Positions 1 to 9,332 of a stretch of 64,000 nucleotides of DNA are shown here, in pieces. Within the stretch, counting starts at the first letter, position 1. Every line of letters begins with the position of its first letter. The translations under genes and the position numbers were made by a program. The notes below the pieces were generated by a model. It saw nothing but the letters and a program-made list of their open reading frames with translations. It had not been told where the DNA came from and made no database searches. Source of the DNA: Lysobacteraceae bacterium (GTDB taxonomy: Bacteria; Pseudomonadota; Gammaproteobacteria; Xanthomonadales; Xanthomonadaceae); assembly GCA_023954075.1 (NCBI GenBank), contig JAMLIV010000006.1:1-64000 (forward strand), given 5' to 3'.

Positions 1-1
1 G

Positions 2-196
2 GTCATTCCGATGGCGCTGCGCGGCATGTGGGCAAGCATGTGGAGCCGACGCGATTCGCGCCTGCACCGCATGCGCCTGCCGCGCCGCTTTCGCGCCCGC
101 GTGCAGCTGGCCGCGGGCGAACCGATCGCGCCGGAACTGGCCAGCGCGGCGGCGCTGGAGGCACGGGTGCGGGAACTGCGCGGCGAGGCGCGCTGA
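2..196 (+). CDS. PlsC-type acyltransferase, C-terminal end (partial)
   Basis: Only the last 64 residues are present; the gene starts before the window. The stretch VIPMALRGMWASMWSRR followed by FRARVQLAAGEPIAP and a short helical tail matches the end of 1-acylglycerol-3-phosphate acyltransferase (PlsC) domains, including those fused behind MFS transporters. There an apolar PMAL-G-W segment and an R-V-x-L-x-x-GEP strand close the fold. The catalytic NHxxxxD and EGTR motifs would lie upstream and cannot be checked, so whether this is a stand-alone enzyme or a transporter fusion is unknown. Confidence 0.6.
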   Translation, partial: VIPMALRGMWASMWSRRDSRLHRMRLPRRFRARVQLAAGEPIAPELASAAALEARVRELRGEAR

Positions 197-235
197 CCGT
201 CGCGCTCCACACGATCCGCGGCGCGCGCGAAACGC

Positions 236-565
236 TCATCCGAACGGAGTGAACTTGTCTGCGGCGACGCGAATTCCCCGGATCAGATCCACCAGTGCGC
301 GATTGTTGAGCAGCGGCTCGCCGCCCGGGATCAGCCAATACCCCACGCCATCGACCCAGAACAGGGTGAAGGTTGTCGTCGGCATCCGCATGTCGATGCT
401 TTCATGCAACGACACGGCGCGCCCGGTTCCCTTGAAGCCACGCTGCTTCTGCCGGGCAACGAAGTCGAAGAAGTCGGCGGCCGCGACGCACAGCGTATCG
501 GCCTCATCCTGCGGGTAGCCCACGCGCGCAAGGCAAAAGCCGTCATCGGAAGCCAGCGCCGCCAT
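236..565 (-). CDS. Roadblock/LC7-like protein, probably truncated at the N terminus
   Basis: From the first available ATG this is 109 residues. The start MAALASDDGFCLARVG and the later TTTFTLFWVDG strand resemble roadblock/LC7 proteins, which act as partners of small GTPases or type IV pilus and gliding systems. The frame stays open upstream of the ATG (residues reading HAIAGLSGSR), which looks like the missing first helix. That homology stops at about position 600, exactly where an IS256-type transposase remnant begins. The gene is therefore probably 5'-truncated by an old insertion. The family call is moderate because no catalytic motif exists in this fold. Confidence 0.45.
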   Translation of the reverse strand: MAALASDDGFCLARVGYPQDEADTLCVAAADFFDFVARQKQRGFKGTGRAVSLHESIDMRMPTTTFTLFWVDGVGYWLIPGGEPLLNNRALVDLIRGIRVAADKFTPFG

Positions 566-597
566 GCGCGAGCCGGACAGTCCCGCGATGGCGTGCG

Positions 598-895
598 GAA
601 GATGGTTGCGAGCTGGAAGGACCGCAAGGCGCTGGCGGCGGCGATCAAGCCGATCTCTACACCGCATCGACCGCCGAGGCCGCGCTGGACGCATTCGAGG
701 CCAGCCCCCGGGGCGAACGCTACCCGACCGCGATCGCGACCTGGCGACGCGCCTGGTCGCACGTGATTCCGCTCTTCGCGTTCCCGCCCGACGTGCGGCG
801 GGTGATCTACACGACCAACGCGATCGAGAGCGTGCATGCGCGCCTGCGCAAGATCATCAAGATGCGCCAATCTTTTGGCGTCGGGCGGAATCAGT
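598..895 (+). pseudogene. IS256/Mutator-family transposase remnant
   Basis: The translation gives KMVASWKDRKALAAAIKPI in one frame. It then shifts one frame to read DLYTASTAEAALDAFEASP, and continues through WRRAWSHVIPLFAFPPDV and IYTTNAIESVHARLRKI before stopping matching anything at about 890. These blocks are the C-terminal third of IS256-family transposases, and the IYTTNAIES motif is characteristic of the group. Both ends are missing, there is a frameshift near position 655, and no terminal inverted repeats are visible. It is a dead scar between the roadblock-like gene and the aminotransferase. Confidence 0.85.
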
Positions 896-898
896 CGC

Positions 899-2023
899 CT
901 ACCGGCTGCGCCCCAGCGCCTGCGCCAGCGCACCCAGCAGACGATCCACCGCCTCCGGGCGGCTGGAGGCACCCATCAGGCCGATGCGCCAGATCTTGCC
1001 GGCCAGCGGCCCCAGGCCCGCGCCGATCTCGATGCCGTGGTCGTCGAGCAGCGCGCGGCGCACGCCGGCCTCGTCCACGCCCTCGGGCACCACGACCGGA
1101 TTGAGCTGCGGCAGGCGCGCACCGTCATCATCGCCCAGCAGCGCAAGCCCCATCGTCTGCAGGCCTGCGCGCAGGCGCTCGTGGTTGGCCTGATGGCGCG
1201 CCCAGGCGGCTTCCAATCCTTCCTCGTGCAGGATCAGCAGCGATTCGTGCAGCGCGTAGGTCATGTTGATCGGCGCGGTATGGTGGTAGCTGCGCCCGCC
1301 GGTACCGTCCCAGTAGGCCATCACCAGGCTCATGTCGAGGAACCAGCTCTGCACCGGAACCTTGCGCGCCTTCACCGTCTCGGTGGCGCGCGGGCTGAAA
1401 GTCACGGGCGAAAGGCCGGGCGGCGCGGACAGGCACTTCTGCGAGCCCGAATACACCGCATCGGCACCCCAGCCATCCACGTCCACTTCGCAGCCGCCCA
1501 GGCTGGTGACGGTATCGACGATGGACAACGCCCCGTGTTCGCGCGCGAGGCGACACAGCGTGGCCGCATCCGACCGCGCGCCGGTGGAGGTCTCCGCGTG
1601 GACGAAGGCCAGCGCCTTGGCTCCCGGATTGGCGCGCAGCGCGGCTTCGACCTTCTCCGGATCGACCGGCCTGCCGAACTCGTCATCCACCATCACGGCG
1701 CTGGCACCGGCGCGCACCACGTTCTCGCGCATGCGGCCACCGAACACGCCGTTGCGGCACACGATCACGGTATCGCCCGGCTCCACCAGATTGACGAAGC
1801 AGGCCTCCATCCCGGCCGAGCCAGGCGCGGACACCGGGATGGTGAGCGGGTTGGCCGTCTTGAAAGCGTAGCGCAGGAGCGTCTTGAGCTCCTCCATCAT
1901 GCCGACGTAGGCGGGATCCAGATGACCGATGGTGGGGCGGGCCAGCGCGTCGAGGATGCGCCGGGGAACGTCCGAGGGGCCGGGACCGAGCAGGAGGCGG
2001 CGGGGCGGATGGAAGCTCTGCAT
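899..2023 (-). CDS. Class V aminotransferase (serine-pyruvate / alanine-glyoxylate type)
   Basis: 374 residues, the usual length for the PLP-dependent class V family that interconverts alanine or serine with glyoxylate or pyruvate. The N terminus LLLGPGPSDVPRRIL is the hallmark phosphate-side loop. VHAETSTGA and IVDTVTSLGG lie in the cofactor pocket, and SGSQKCLSAPPG carries the PLP lysine at about residue 198. The ATG at 2023 precedes the conserved start; frame extends upstream without homology. A TACACT -10-like box at 2061-2056 would give a leader of about 26 nt. Substrate (serine, alanine or (S)-ureidoglycine) cannot be settled from sequence. The nearby IS scar is at its 3' end and leaves it intact. 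Confidence 0.85.
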   Translation of the reverse strand: MQSFHPPRRLLLGPGPSDVPRRILDALARPTIGHLDPAYVGMMEELKTLLRYAFKTANPLTIPVSAPGSAGMEACFVNLVEPGDTVIVCRNGVFGGRMRENVVRAGASAVMVDDEFGRPVDPEKVEAALRANPGAKALAFVHAETSTGARSDAATLCRLAREHGALSIVDTVTSLGGCEVDVDGWGADAVYSGSQKCLSAPPGLSPVTFSPRATETVKARKVPVQSWFLDMSLVMAYWDGTGGRSYHHTAPINMTYALHESLLILHEEGLEAAWARHQANHERLRAGLQTMGLALLGDDDGARLPQLNPVVVPEGVDEAGVRRALLDDHGIEIGAGLGPLAGKIWRIGLMGASSRPEAVDRLLGALAQALGRSR

Positions 2024-2182
2024 GACGATGCGCACCGGATTGGGAAAGGCCTTCCAGTGTAGCCCGCTTTGTGCCGCTTCCCGGCGAGCCGCTTCATGCC
2101 GTGGGATGCCCCCGCTCCTGCCGCTCCTGCCGCAGCCGGCGTCATCACGCCGCGAGGAAACCCATGCACTTTCGGGAGCCAC

Positions 2183-2222
2183 AAAAGAAAGCCCCGCAGG
2201 CCAGGGGAGGGACCTGCGGGGC
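2183..2222 (-). terminator. Rho-independent terminator of the sX13-like RNA
   Basis: A 10-bp perfect stem (2222-2213 with 2200-2191) and a 12-nt loop are followed directly on the minus strand by TTTCTTTTGT. It doubles as the third C-rich stem-loop of the sRNA. Confidence 0.75.
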
Positions 2223-2314
2223 CGGGCTGGAAGAGGGCCAGGGGAGGGGCCAGGCTTCCAGCGGATCCACCCGAGGGGGGGCAGGTGGATCACGGGTGGC
2301 GTTGCGTCCACCGT
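2183..2314 (-). ncRNA. sX13-like small RNA with three C-rich hairpin loops
   Basis: On the minus strand three hairpins follow one another: stem 2291-2284/2271-2264 (GGATC-type arms), stem 2262-2255/2233-2226 with an inner GGCC pair, and stem 2222-2213/2200-2191. Every apical loop is C-rich (TGCCCCCCCTCG, CCTCCCCT, TCCCTCCCCTGG). The last stem is followed by TTTCTTTTGT, a Rho-independent terminator. The layout, size near 115-130 nt and location directly downstream of polA match sX13, a Xanthomonadaceae sRNA whose C-rich loops pair with G-rich mRNA sites near ribosome-binding sites. The 5' end is inferred from a TAATCT box at 2326-2321; no good -35 was found. Confidence 0.7.
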
Positions 2315-2539
2315 GTGCATAGATTAACAGAACACCCTGAAGGTTCCCTGAGTTTCACATGCAACCTTGGTCTAATTCAGTACGCATTCATTGGCGCGCC
2401 ACAAATCCCACAAATGTGCCGGAAGTCATGGGCTTGCATGGAATTTTGCATTCTATCGCACAGTATCGCGCGGATAATGCAAACGATTGAAACGGCATAA
2501 GCGCAGGCCGTCGTTTCGCACCCCGGCATGCGCGCCGAC
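2315..2539. other. AT-richer gap between sRNA and polA, no gene seen
   Basis: About 225 bases separate the sRNA 5' region from the polA stop codon. The base composition is clearly lower in G+C than in the flanks. No open frame with protein-like character and no strong hairpin with a T-run was found. It presumably holds the sRNA promoter (TAATCT at 2326-2321) and the end of the polA transcript. Confidence 0.5.
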
Positions 2540-5311
2540 TCAGTGCGCCTCGTCCCAGTTTTCGCCTTCACCCGCATCCACGATCAGCGCTACCCGCAGA
2601 TCCGCCGCATCCTGCATGAGGCCTCGAACCGACTCGATCAAGGGCTCGACGAACTCCACGTCGGACTCGAACACCAGTTCGTCATGCACCTGCATGATCA
2701 TGCGCGCGCGGTCGTCGTGCGGGAGCAGCCAGTCGTGTACCCGCCGCATGGCGCGCTTGATGATGTCGGCGGCGGTGCCCTGCATCGGCGCATTGATCGC
2801 GGCGCGCTCGGCACCGGCGCGCTGGTTGGCGTTGCGCGAGGCGATTTCCGGCAGCTGCAGGCGGCGGCCGAACACCGTTTCCACATAGCCCCGTTCGCGC
2901 GCGCTCGCGCGGGTGCGCTCCATGAACGCATGCACGCCCGGGTAGCGGTTGAAGTAGAGGCTGATGTAGTCCTGCGCTTCGCTGCGCGAAACGCCCAGCT
3001 GGCGCGCCAGCCCGAACGCGCCCATGCCGTAGATGAGGCCGAAGTTGATCGCCTTGGCGGCGCGGCGCTGGTTGGGTTCCACCGCCTCCAGCGCCACGCC
3101 GAACACCTCCGCCGCAGTGGCGCGGTGGATGTCCAGCCCCGCATCGAAGGCCGCGATCAGCCCGGCGTCGCCGGACAGGTGCGCCATGATGCGCAGCTCG
3201 ATCTGGGAGTAGTCGAAGGCGACGATGCGCCGCCCCGATGGTGCGATGAAGGCGCGCCGGATGCGGCGCCCGTCCTCGCTGCGGATCGGAATGTTCTGCA
3301 GGTTCGGATCGCTCGACGACAGCCGCCCGGTCGCCGCGCCGCCCTGGTGGTAGCTGGTGTGCAGGCGTCCGGTCTCCGGGTTCACCATCTCCGGCAGCTT
3401 GTCGGTATAGGTGCCGCGCAGCTTGGCCAGGGCGCGATACTCCAGGATCAGCCGCGGCAGCTCGTGTTCATGCGCAATCGCCTCCAGCGCATCCTCGTTG
3501 GTGGAGGGCTGCCCGGTCGGCGTCTTGGCGGTGACCGTCAGGTTCAGCTCGTCGAACAGCAGCGCCTGGAGCTGCTTGGGCGAATCCAGATTGAAGTGGC
3601 GTCCGGCCAGTTCGAAGGCGCGCGTCTGCGCGGCCAGCATGCGCGAGGCCAGGTCGCGGCTTTGCCGGCGCAGCTCGTCCACGTCGATCAGCACGCCGTG
3701 GGCCTCGATCTTGGTCAGCACGTCGACCAGCGGCATCTCGATCTCCTCGTACACCGCGCGCAGTCCCGGCTCGGCGCGCAGCCGCGCCGCCAGCACCTGG
3801 TGCAGCCGCAGGCAGATGTCCGCGTCCTCGGCGGCGTAGCGCGTGGCCGCGTCGAGATCCACCTGCGAAAAGGGAATCTGACGCGCGCCCTTGCCGGCCA
3901 CGTCCTCGTAGCGCACGGTCGCATAGCCCAGATGGCGCTGGGCGAGCGAATCCAGATCGTGTCGCCCGCCGCTGGCATCGAGCACGAAGCTTTCCAGCAG
4001 GGTGTCCTGGGCGTAGCCCCGCACCGCCATGCCGTGGCGGCGCAGCACGTGCAGGTCGTACTTGCCGTTCTGCCCGAGCTTGGCGATGCCGGGATCTTCG
4101 AGCAGCGGGCGCAGCGCCGCGCGCACCTCATCGAGCGACAGCTGCGCCGGCGCACCGGGATAATCGTGCGCGAGCGGGACATAGGCGGCCTCGCCGGGCT
4201 CGACCGCAAAGCTCAGGCCGACCAGGCGCGCGCGCATCGGATCGAGCGAATCGGTCTCGGTATCCAGCGCGATCAGAGGTGCGCCGCGCAGGCGCTCCAC
4301 CCAGCCGTCCAGCACCGCGCGGGTGAGCACGGTTTCGTAACGCCCCGGCGCGGCAAGCGACGGGTCGACGCCATCCGCTGCGTGCACAGGCGCGCCCGCA
4401 AAACCCGCGCCGCGCGCCCGCCCCGGCTCCTTCTCGCCCACGTCGGGAAGCGCCGCGCCGACGTTGCCCGCGTCCAACTCCCGCAGCGCCTGGTTGAATC
4501 CGTAGCGCGAATACAGCGCACGCAGGGCCGCGACATCGCGCTCGCGCAGGCCCAGATCGGTCACGCCCACCGCCAGCGGCACGTCGGTCCGGATGGTGAT
4601 CAGCTCGCGATTGAGCGGCAGGCGCGGCAGCGCCGCGCGCAGGTTTTCCCCGACCTTCCCACCCACCTCGTCGGCGCGCGCCATGATTTCATCCAGCGAA
4701 CCGAACTGCGCCAGCCACTTGGCGGCGGTCTTGGGCCCGCACTTCTCCACGCCCGGCACGTTGTCCACCGCGTCACCCATCAGCGCGAGGTAATCCACGA
4801 TGCGCGAAGCCGGCACGCCGAACTTCGCTTCCACATCAGCATCGCTGGCGGTACGGCTGCCGCTCATCGTGTTGACCAGGGCGATGCGGGGGGCGACGAG
4901 CTGGGCAAAATCCTTGTCGGAGGTGGAAATCTCCACCTCGATGCCCTGCCCCGCCGCCGCCACGGCGAGCGTGCCGATCACATCGTCAGCCTCCACCCCC
5001 GGCTCGCGCAGGATGGTGAAGCCCAGCGCCTCGACGATCGCCAGCATCGGCTCGACCTGCACCTTGAGATCGTCCGGCGTCGGCGGACGGTTGGCCTTGT
5101 AGTCCGGATACATCGCATCGCGGAACGTCGGACCGGGCGCATCCACCACGAAAGCGACGAAGTCGGGTTTTTCCTTGAGTGTGGCGCGCAGCATGTTGAC
5201 CACGCCGAACAGCGCGCCGGTCGGACTGCCGTCGGGGCCGGTCAGGGGCGGCAGCGCGTGGAAGGCGCGATAGAGGTAAGAGGATCCGTCGATCAGCACG
5301 AGCTTCTTCAT
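2540..5311 (-). CDS. polA: DNA polymerase I
   Basis: 923 residues, the family length. Domain order is a 5'-3' exonuclease (about 1-290, starting MKKLVLIDGSSYLYRAF), a 3'-5' proofreading domain with an intact DTET motif near residue 350, and a family A polymerase. The polymerase carries DYSQIELR near 697, the O-helix stretch RRAAKAINFGLIYG, and VHDELVFE near 875. The enzyme fills repair gaps and removes Okazaki RNA primers. Because the proofreading acidic residues are present, exonuclease activity is expected. A TACACT box lies six bases ahead of the ATG (5323-5318) and no Shine-Dalgarno is visible, so the mRNA may be nearly leaderless. The divergent DUF2782 gene is its usual neighbour. Confidence 0.98.
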   Translation of the reverse strand: MKKLVLIDGSSYLYRAFHALPPLTGPDGSPTGALFGVVNMLRATLKEKPDFVAFVVDAPGPTFRDAMYPDYKANRPPTPDDLKVQVEPMLAIVEALGFTILREPGVEADDVIGTLAVAAAGQGIEVEISTSDKDFAQLVAPRIALVNTMSGSRTASDADVEAKFGVPASRIVDYLALMGDAVDNVPGVEKCGPKTAAKWLAQFGSLDEIMARADEVGGKVGENLRAALPRLPLNRELITIRTDVPLAVGVTDLGLRERDVAALRALYSRYGFNQALRELDAGNVGAALPDVGEKEPGRARGAGFAGAPVHAADGVDPSLAAPGRYETVLTRAVLDGWVERLRGAPLIALDTETDSLDPMRARLVGLSFAVEPGEAAYVPLAHDYPGAPAQLSLDEVRAALRPLLEDPGIAKLGQNGKYDLHVLRRHGMAVRGYAQDTLLESFVLDASGGRHDLDSLAQRHLGYATVRYEDVAGKGARQIPFSQVDLDAATRYAAEDADICLRLHQVLAARLRAEPGLRAVYEEIEMPLVDVLTKIEAHGVLIDVDELRRQSRDLASRMLAAQTRAFELAGRHFNLDSPKQLQALLFDELNLTVTAKTPTGQPSTNEDALEAIAHEHELPRLILEYRALAKLRGTYTDKLPEMVNPETGRLHTSYHQGGAATGRLSSSDPNLQNIPIRSEDGRRIRRAFIAPSGRRIVAFDYSQIELRIMAHLSGDAGLIAAFDAGLDIHRATAAEVFGVALEAVEPNQRRAAKAINFGLIYGMGAFGLARQLGVSRSEAQDYISLYFNRYPGVHAFMERTRASARERGYVETVFGRRLQLPEIASRNANQRAGAERAAINAPMQGTAADIIKRAMRRVHDWLLPHDDRARMIMQVHDELVFESDVEFVEPLIESVRGLMQDAADLRVALIVDAGEGENWDEAH

Positions 5312-5416
5312 GCCGCCAGTGTACGGGCGCGCCGCGGCAACAGCGATGCGGTGCCCGGATTCAGGCGCGGCCGGCGTTCTTGCGGGTATGCTGGACGCCC
5401 GCCACGGAGAACCGCC

Positions 5417-5773
5417 ATGCGAACCGCAAGCCTGCTGATCCTCGCGCTGTTTGCCGCCCCTGCGGCCTGGGCCCAGGACCCCGCTCCGGCGCAGGATGCG
5501 CCGCCCAAGGCGGACGCCCAGGCCCCGCTGCCCAAGAAGATCCGCGCCGAAGACGACGTGTCCAACGCCCCGGCGGTCACCATTCGCCGCCAGGAGAACG
5601 GCGACACCGTGCAGGAATACCGCGACAACGGCCGCCTGACGATGGTGAAAGTCACCACTTCGGCCGGCATCACCTACACCCTGCTCGACACCAACGGCGA
5701 CGGCCTGCTCGATCGCAGCGATCACGACGGCCCGATCGGCCCGGTGTACTACACGCTCTACAAGTGGAACTGA
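5417..5773 (+). CDS. DUF2782 family exported protein
   Basis: 118 residues. An N-terminal signal peptide (MRTASLLILALFAAPAAWA, cleavage after AWA) is followed by a proline/alanine linker. The compact DUF2782 domain follows: VTIRRQENGDTVQEY, then RLTMVKVTT and LLDTNGDGLLDR, ending in a conserved YYTLYKW-type tail. Family function is unknown, and a periplasmic location is inferred. CACGGAGA upstream provides the ribosome site for the ATG at 5417. In many gammaproteobacteria the gene sits divergently beside polA, as here. The DTNGDGLLDR stretch looks like a single EF-hand-style calcium loop, though that is inference. Confidence 0.8.
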   Translation: MRTASLLILALFAAPAAWAQDPAPAQDAPPKADAQAPLPKKIRAEDDVSNAPAVTIRRQENGDTVQEYRDNGRLTMVKVTTSAGITYTLLDTNGDGLLDRSDHDGPIGPVYYTLYKWN

Positions 5774-5779
5774 CGCGCC

Positions 5780-7201
5780 TCAGCGCGTCAGGAACTTCGC
5801 CAGCCGGTCGGCCAGGCCGCGGTAGGGCGGCTTGAACAGAGCCATGCTGCTCAGGCGCGACTGGTAGAACACCGGCTTGCGCTTGCTCAGGGCCAGGAAA
5901 CCCTCGTGGCCGTGATAGGCACCCATGCCGCTTTGTCCGACGCCGCCGAAGGGCAGGCTCGACTGGGCGATATGCAGGATGGTGTCGTTGACGCACACAC
6001 CGCCGGCGATGGTGCGATCCAGCACGCGCTCGATGCGGGCGCGATCCAGATCGAAGTGGTAGAGCGCCAGCGGGCGTTCGCGCGCGTTGACGTAATCGAT
6101 TGCGGCATCGACGGAATCGCAGCCCACCAGCGGCAGGATCGGCCCGAAAATCTCCTCGCGCATCAGGCGGCTGTCGGCCGGCGGATCGAGCACCAGGGTC
6201 GGCGCGATCAGGCGCTCGGCGTCAGCCCGCGCCGGATCGATTTCACGCAGTGCCAGCACCTTCGCGCCCTTCTCCTTCGCCTCATCCAGCAGCGCACGCA
6301 GGCGACGGTACTGGCCTTCGTTGACGATGCGGGTGTAGTCGGGGTTGGCGTCGAGCTGCGGGTAGCGCGAGGCGATCTCGATGCGCAGCGCCTCGGCGAA
6401 GGCATCGCGCGATTCGCGCGGCACCAGCACGTAATCGGGTGCGATGCAGGTCTGGCCGGCGTTGAGCCACTTGCCGGTCGCGATGCGCGCCGCCGCGGTC
6501 GCCAGCGGATAGCCCGGCGCGATGATCGCCGGGGACTTTCCGCCCAGCTCCAGCGTCACCGGCGTCAGGTTCGGTGCCGCGGCGGCCATCACGTGGCGGC
6601 CCACGGCGGTGGAGCCGGTGAAGAACAGATGGTCGAACGGCAGCGCGGAGAACGCCGCGGCCACATCCGCGCCGCCCAGCGCCACGGCAACGCGATTCGT
6701 CGGGAACACCTCGGCCAGCAGCGAGGCCAGGAAGGCACTGGTGTTGGGAACATGCTCGGAGGGCTTGAGGTAGACGTGGTTGCCGGCCGCAATCGCAGAA
6801 ACCAGCGGGATCAGCGCCAGGTTCACCGGATAGTTCCACGGCGAAATCACCCCCACCACGCCCAGCGGCTGGATGCGGACCTGCGCGCGCGCCGGCAGGA
6901 ACAGCCAGTCCACGGACTTGCGCTGCGGGCGCATCCAGCGCCGAAGGTGCCGCAGGGTGTAGTCGATTTCCGCCAGCACCGTCATCGCGTCGGTGAGCAG
7001 GGTCTCGTGCCGCGAGCGGCCGCCGAAGTCGGCGCTGACCGCGGCTACCATCTCGTCCATGCGCGCCTTGAAGACGCGGCGCAGCCGGCGCAGGTCATCG
7101 CGGCGCTGCGCGAAGTCGGGCGTGGCCGCCGCCTGCGCCTGGCGCAGCCGCTCCAGCGTCGGGACCAGTTCGGCGATCGGGGTGGAAACGGGGCTTGTCA
7201 T
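5780..7201 (-). CDS. Aldehyde dehydrogenase, coniferyl-aldehyde type
   Basis: 473 residues of the NAD(P)-dependent ALDH superfamily. Visible are VVGVISPWNYPVNL (cofactor cleft), FTGSTAVGRHV (Rossmann loop), TLELGGKSPAII with the general-base glutamate, and NAGQTCIAPDYVLV with the nucleophilic cysteine at about residue 240. A short N terminus and the C-terminal FGGVGQSGMGAYHG stretch place it with membrane-linked or coniferyl aldehyde dehydrogenases (CalB, fatty aldehyde group) rather than betaine aldehyde enzymes. Real substrate is not deducible. It converges on the DUF2782 gene with only a few bases between stops. Confidence 0.85.
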   Translation of the reverse strand: MTSPVSTPIAELVPTLERLRQAQAAATPDFAQRRDDLRRLRRVFKARMDEMVAAVSADFGGRSRHETLLTDAMTVLAEIDYTLRHLRRWMRPQRKSVDWLFLPARAQVRIQPLGVVGVISPWNYPVNLALIPLVSAIAAGNHVYLKPSEHVPNTSAFLASLLAEVFPTNRVAVALGGADVAAAFSALPFDHLFFTGSTAVGRHVMAAAAPNLTPVTLELGGKSPAIIAPGYPLATAAARIATGKWLNAGQTCIAPDYVLVPRESRDAFAEALRIEIASRYPQLDANPDYTRIVNEGQYRRLRALLDEAKEKGAKVLALREIDPARADAERLIAPTLVLDPPADSRLMREEIFGPILPLVGCDSVDAAIDYVNARERPLALYHFDLDRARIERVLDRTIAGGVCVNDTILHIAQSSLPFGGVGQSGMGAYHGHEGFLALSKRKPVFYQSRLSSMALFKPPYRGLADRLAKFLTR

Positions 7202-7263
7202 GGCGTGCCTGCGGCCCAAGGCCGATGCTTCTAAGATGGCTTCACGTATAGCGGAGAACGTTC

Positions 7264-7977
7264 GTGTACACACTCTACATCGCCAACAGGAACTACTCGT
7301 CCTGGTCGCTGCGCCCCTGGGTGCTGCTGCGCGAAGCCGGCATCCTGTTCGAAGAACGCCTTGAGCGCTTCGTGGAAGGGGCGTCCGGCTCGAGCCGCGA
7401 GCGCTTCCTGCGCTTCTCGCCCTCCGGCCAGGTGCCTTGCCTGCACGACGGGGACATCCGGGTGTGGGATTCGCTGGCCATCGTGGGCCATGTGGCCGAA
7501 ACGCACCCGCAGGTCTGGCCGGAAGATCCCGCCGCGCGCGCCTTTGCCCGCAGCGCTGCGGCCGAAATGCACTCGGGCTTCGGCCAACTGCGCCGCTGGT
7601 GCACGATGAGCGTGGGCATCCGCATGCGCCTGCATGAAGAAGCGTGCCGCGCCATCGCGCCCGACCTCGTGCGGCTGCAGGAGCTGTGGAACCAGGGCCT
7701 CGATCGCTTCGGCGGCCCCTTCCTCGCCGGCCCGCGCTTCAGCGTCGTGGATGCGTTCTACGCGCCGATCGCGTTCCGCTGGCAGAGCTACGGCTTTGCG
7801 CTGGAAGGCGCGGCGGCCGACTACGCGCGCCACCTGCTGGCGCTGAAGTCGATGCGCGAATGGGAGCGCGACGCGCTGGCCGAAACTTGGCGCGACGCTG
7901 CGCACGACGCCGAAGCCCTCGAGAGTGGCGAGATCGTGGAAGACCTTCGCGCACGGAGCCTTCCGTCGGGGGCGTAA
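7264..7977 (+). CDS. Glutathione S-transferase family protein
   Basis: 237 residues starting at a GTG (7264), which places the thioredoxin-like strand YTLYIANRNYSSWSLRPWV at the very N terminus. The serine or tyrosine of NYSSWS is the likely glutathione-activating residue. SGQVPCLHDGD contains the cis-proline (about 52-60), and VWDSLAIVGHVAE contains the Asp-Ser glutathione contact. The C-terminal half is the all-helical GST domain. This resembles the maleylacetoacetate isomerase/zeta-like branch seen in proteobacteria. It diverges from the aldehyde dehydrogenase, so a shared detoxification role is possible but unproven. Confidence 0.85.
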   Translation: MYTLYIANRNYSSWSLRPWVLLREAGILFEERLERFVEGASGSSRERFLRFSPSGQVPCLHDGDIRVWDSLAIVGHVAETHPQVWPEDPAARAFARSAAAEMHSGFGQLRRWCTMSVGIRMRLHEEACRAIAPDLVRLQELWNQGLDRFGGPFLAGPRFSVVDAFYAPIAFRWQSYGFALEGAAADYARHLLALKSMREWERDALAETWRDAAHDAEALESGEIVEDLRARSLPSGA

Positions 7978-8030
7978 CCCCGACCTACCGCCCGAGGTTG
8001 GCGCATTGGAACACCGCAACCCTCCGCCGG

Positions 8031-8063
8031 GCGCAGGTCGGCCCTGCGCGGCCGACGCTGGCG
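8031..8063 (-). repeat. REP-like palindrome, copy 1
   Basis: The core is GTCGGCC-6 nt-GGCCGAC, a 7-bp stem with a hexanucleotide loop. On the minus strand it reads AGCGTCGGCC, then GCGCAG, then GGCCGACCTGCGC. Two further near-identical copies lie at 52612-52647 and 52670-52705 in the opposite orientation. This copy abuts the hemB stop codon. Being intergenic, palindromic and dispersed, it looks like a repetitive extragenic palindrome. Confidence 0.7.
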
Positions 8064-9086
<1,023 letters not shown>

Positions 9087-9146
9087 CTAGCGCCGGCGGG
9101 GAGCGGCTTCTTTCGGTTTCGGTTGTGCGCTTTCGCAGGCTTTCGT

Positions 9147-9301
9147 CCGCCTCGGCGGCGGCCGACCTGCTTTCTCTTGCTTGTCCAAGAGAAAGCAGGC
9201 ACTGCGCCGCAGGAGCGGCGCGAACGGCGAAGCCGGCCCCGAAGGGGCGTAGGGCAGGATGCCCGGAGTAAAGAGAAGTGACTCGGCCGCCGCCGAGGCG
9301 G
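9147..9301. repeat. Nested inverted-repeat element (MITE-like)
   Basis: A perfect 19-bp inverted repeat brackets the element: 9147-9165 (CCGCCTCGGCGGCGGCCGA) and its reverse complement at 9283-9301. Inside the left arm is a second perfect 13-bp hairpin, 9166-9178 with 9187-9199 (CCTGCTTTCTCTT). The 155-bp unit has no protein-like frame and lies in the 333-bp gap between hemB and the BI-1 gene. The structure suggests a non-autonomous mobile or regulatory repeat. Similar intergenic units are common in Lysobacterales genomes, but no second copy is in this window. Confidence 0.55.
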
Positions 9302-9332
9302 TCGAAACCCTGCGACACCGCCCCCGGAAACG

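Noticed and set aside
2528-5773. Very long open frame antisense to polA
   Set aside because: It reads Arg/His/Gln-rich low-complexity sequence with no domains. In GC-rich DNA the strand opposite a real gene often stays open; polA explains the region completely.
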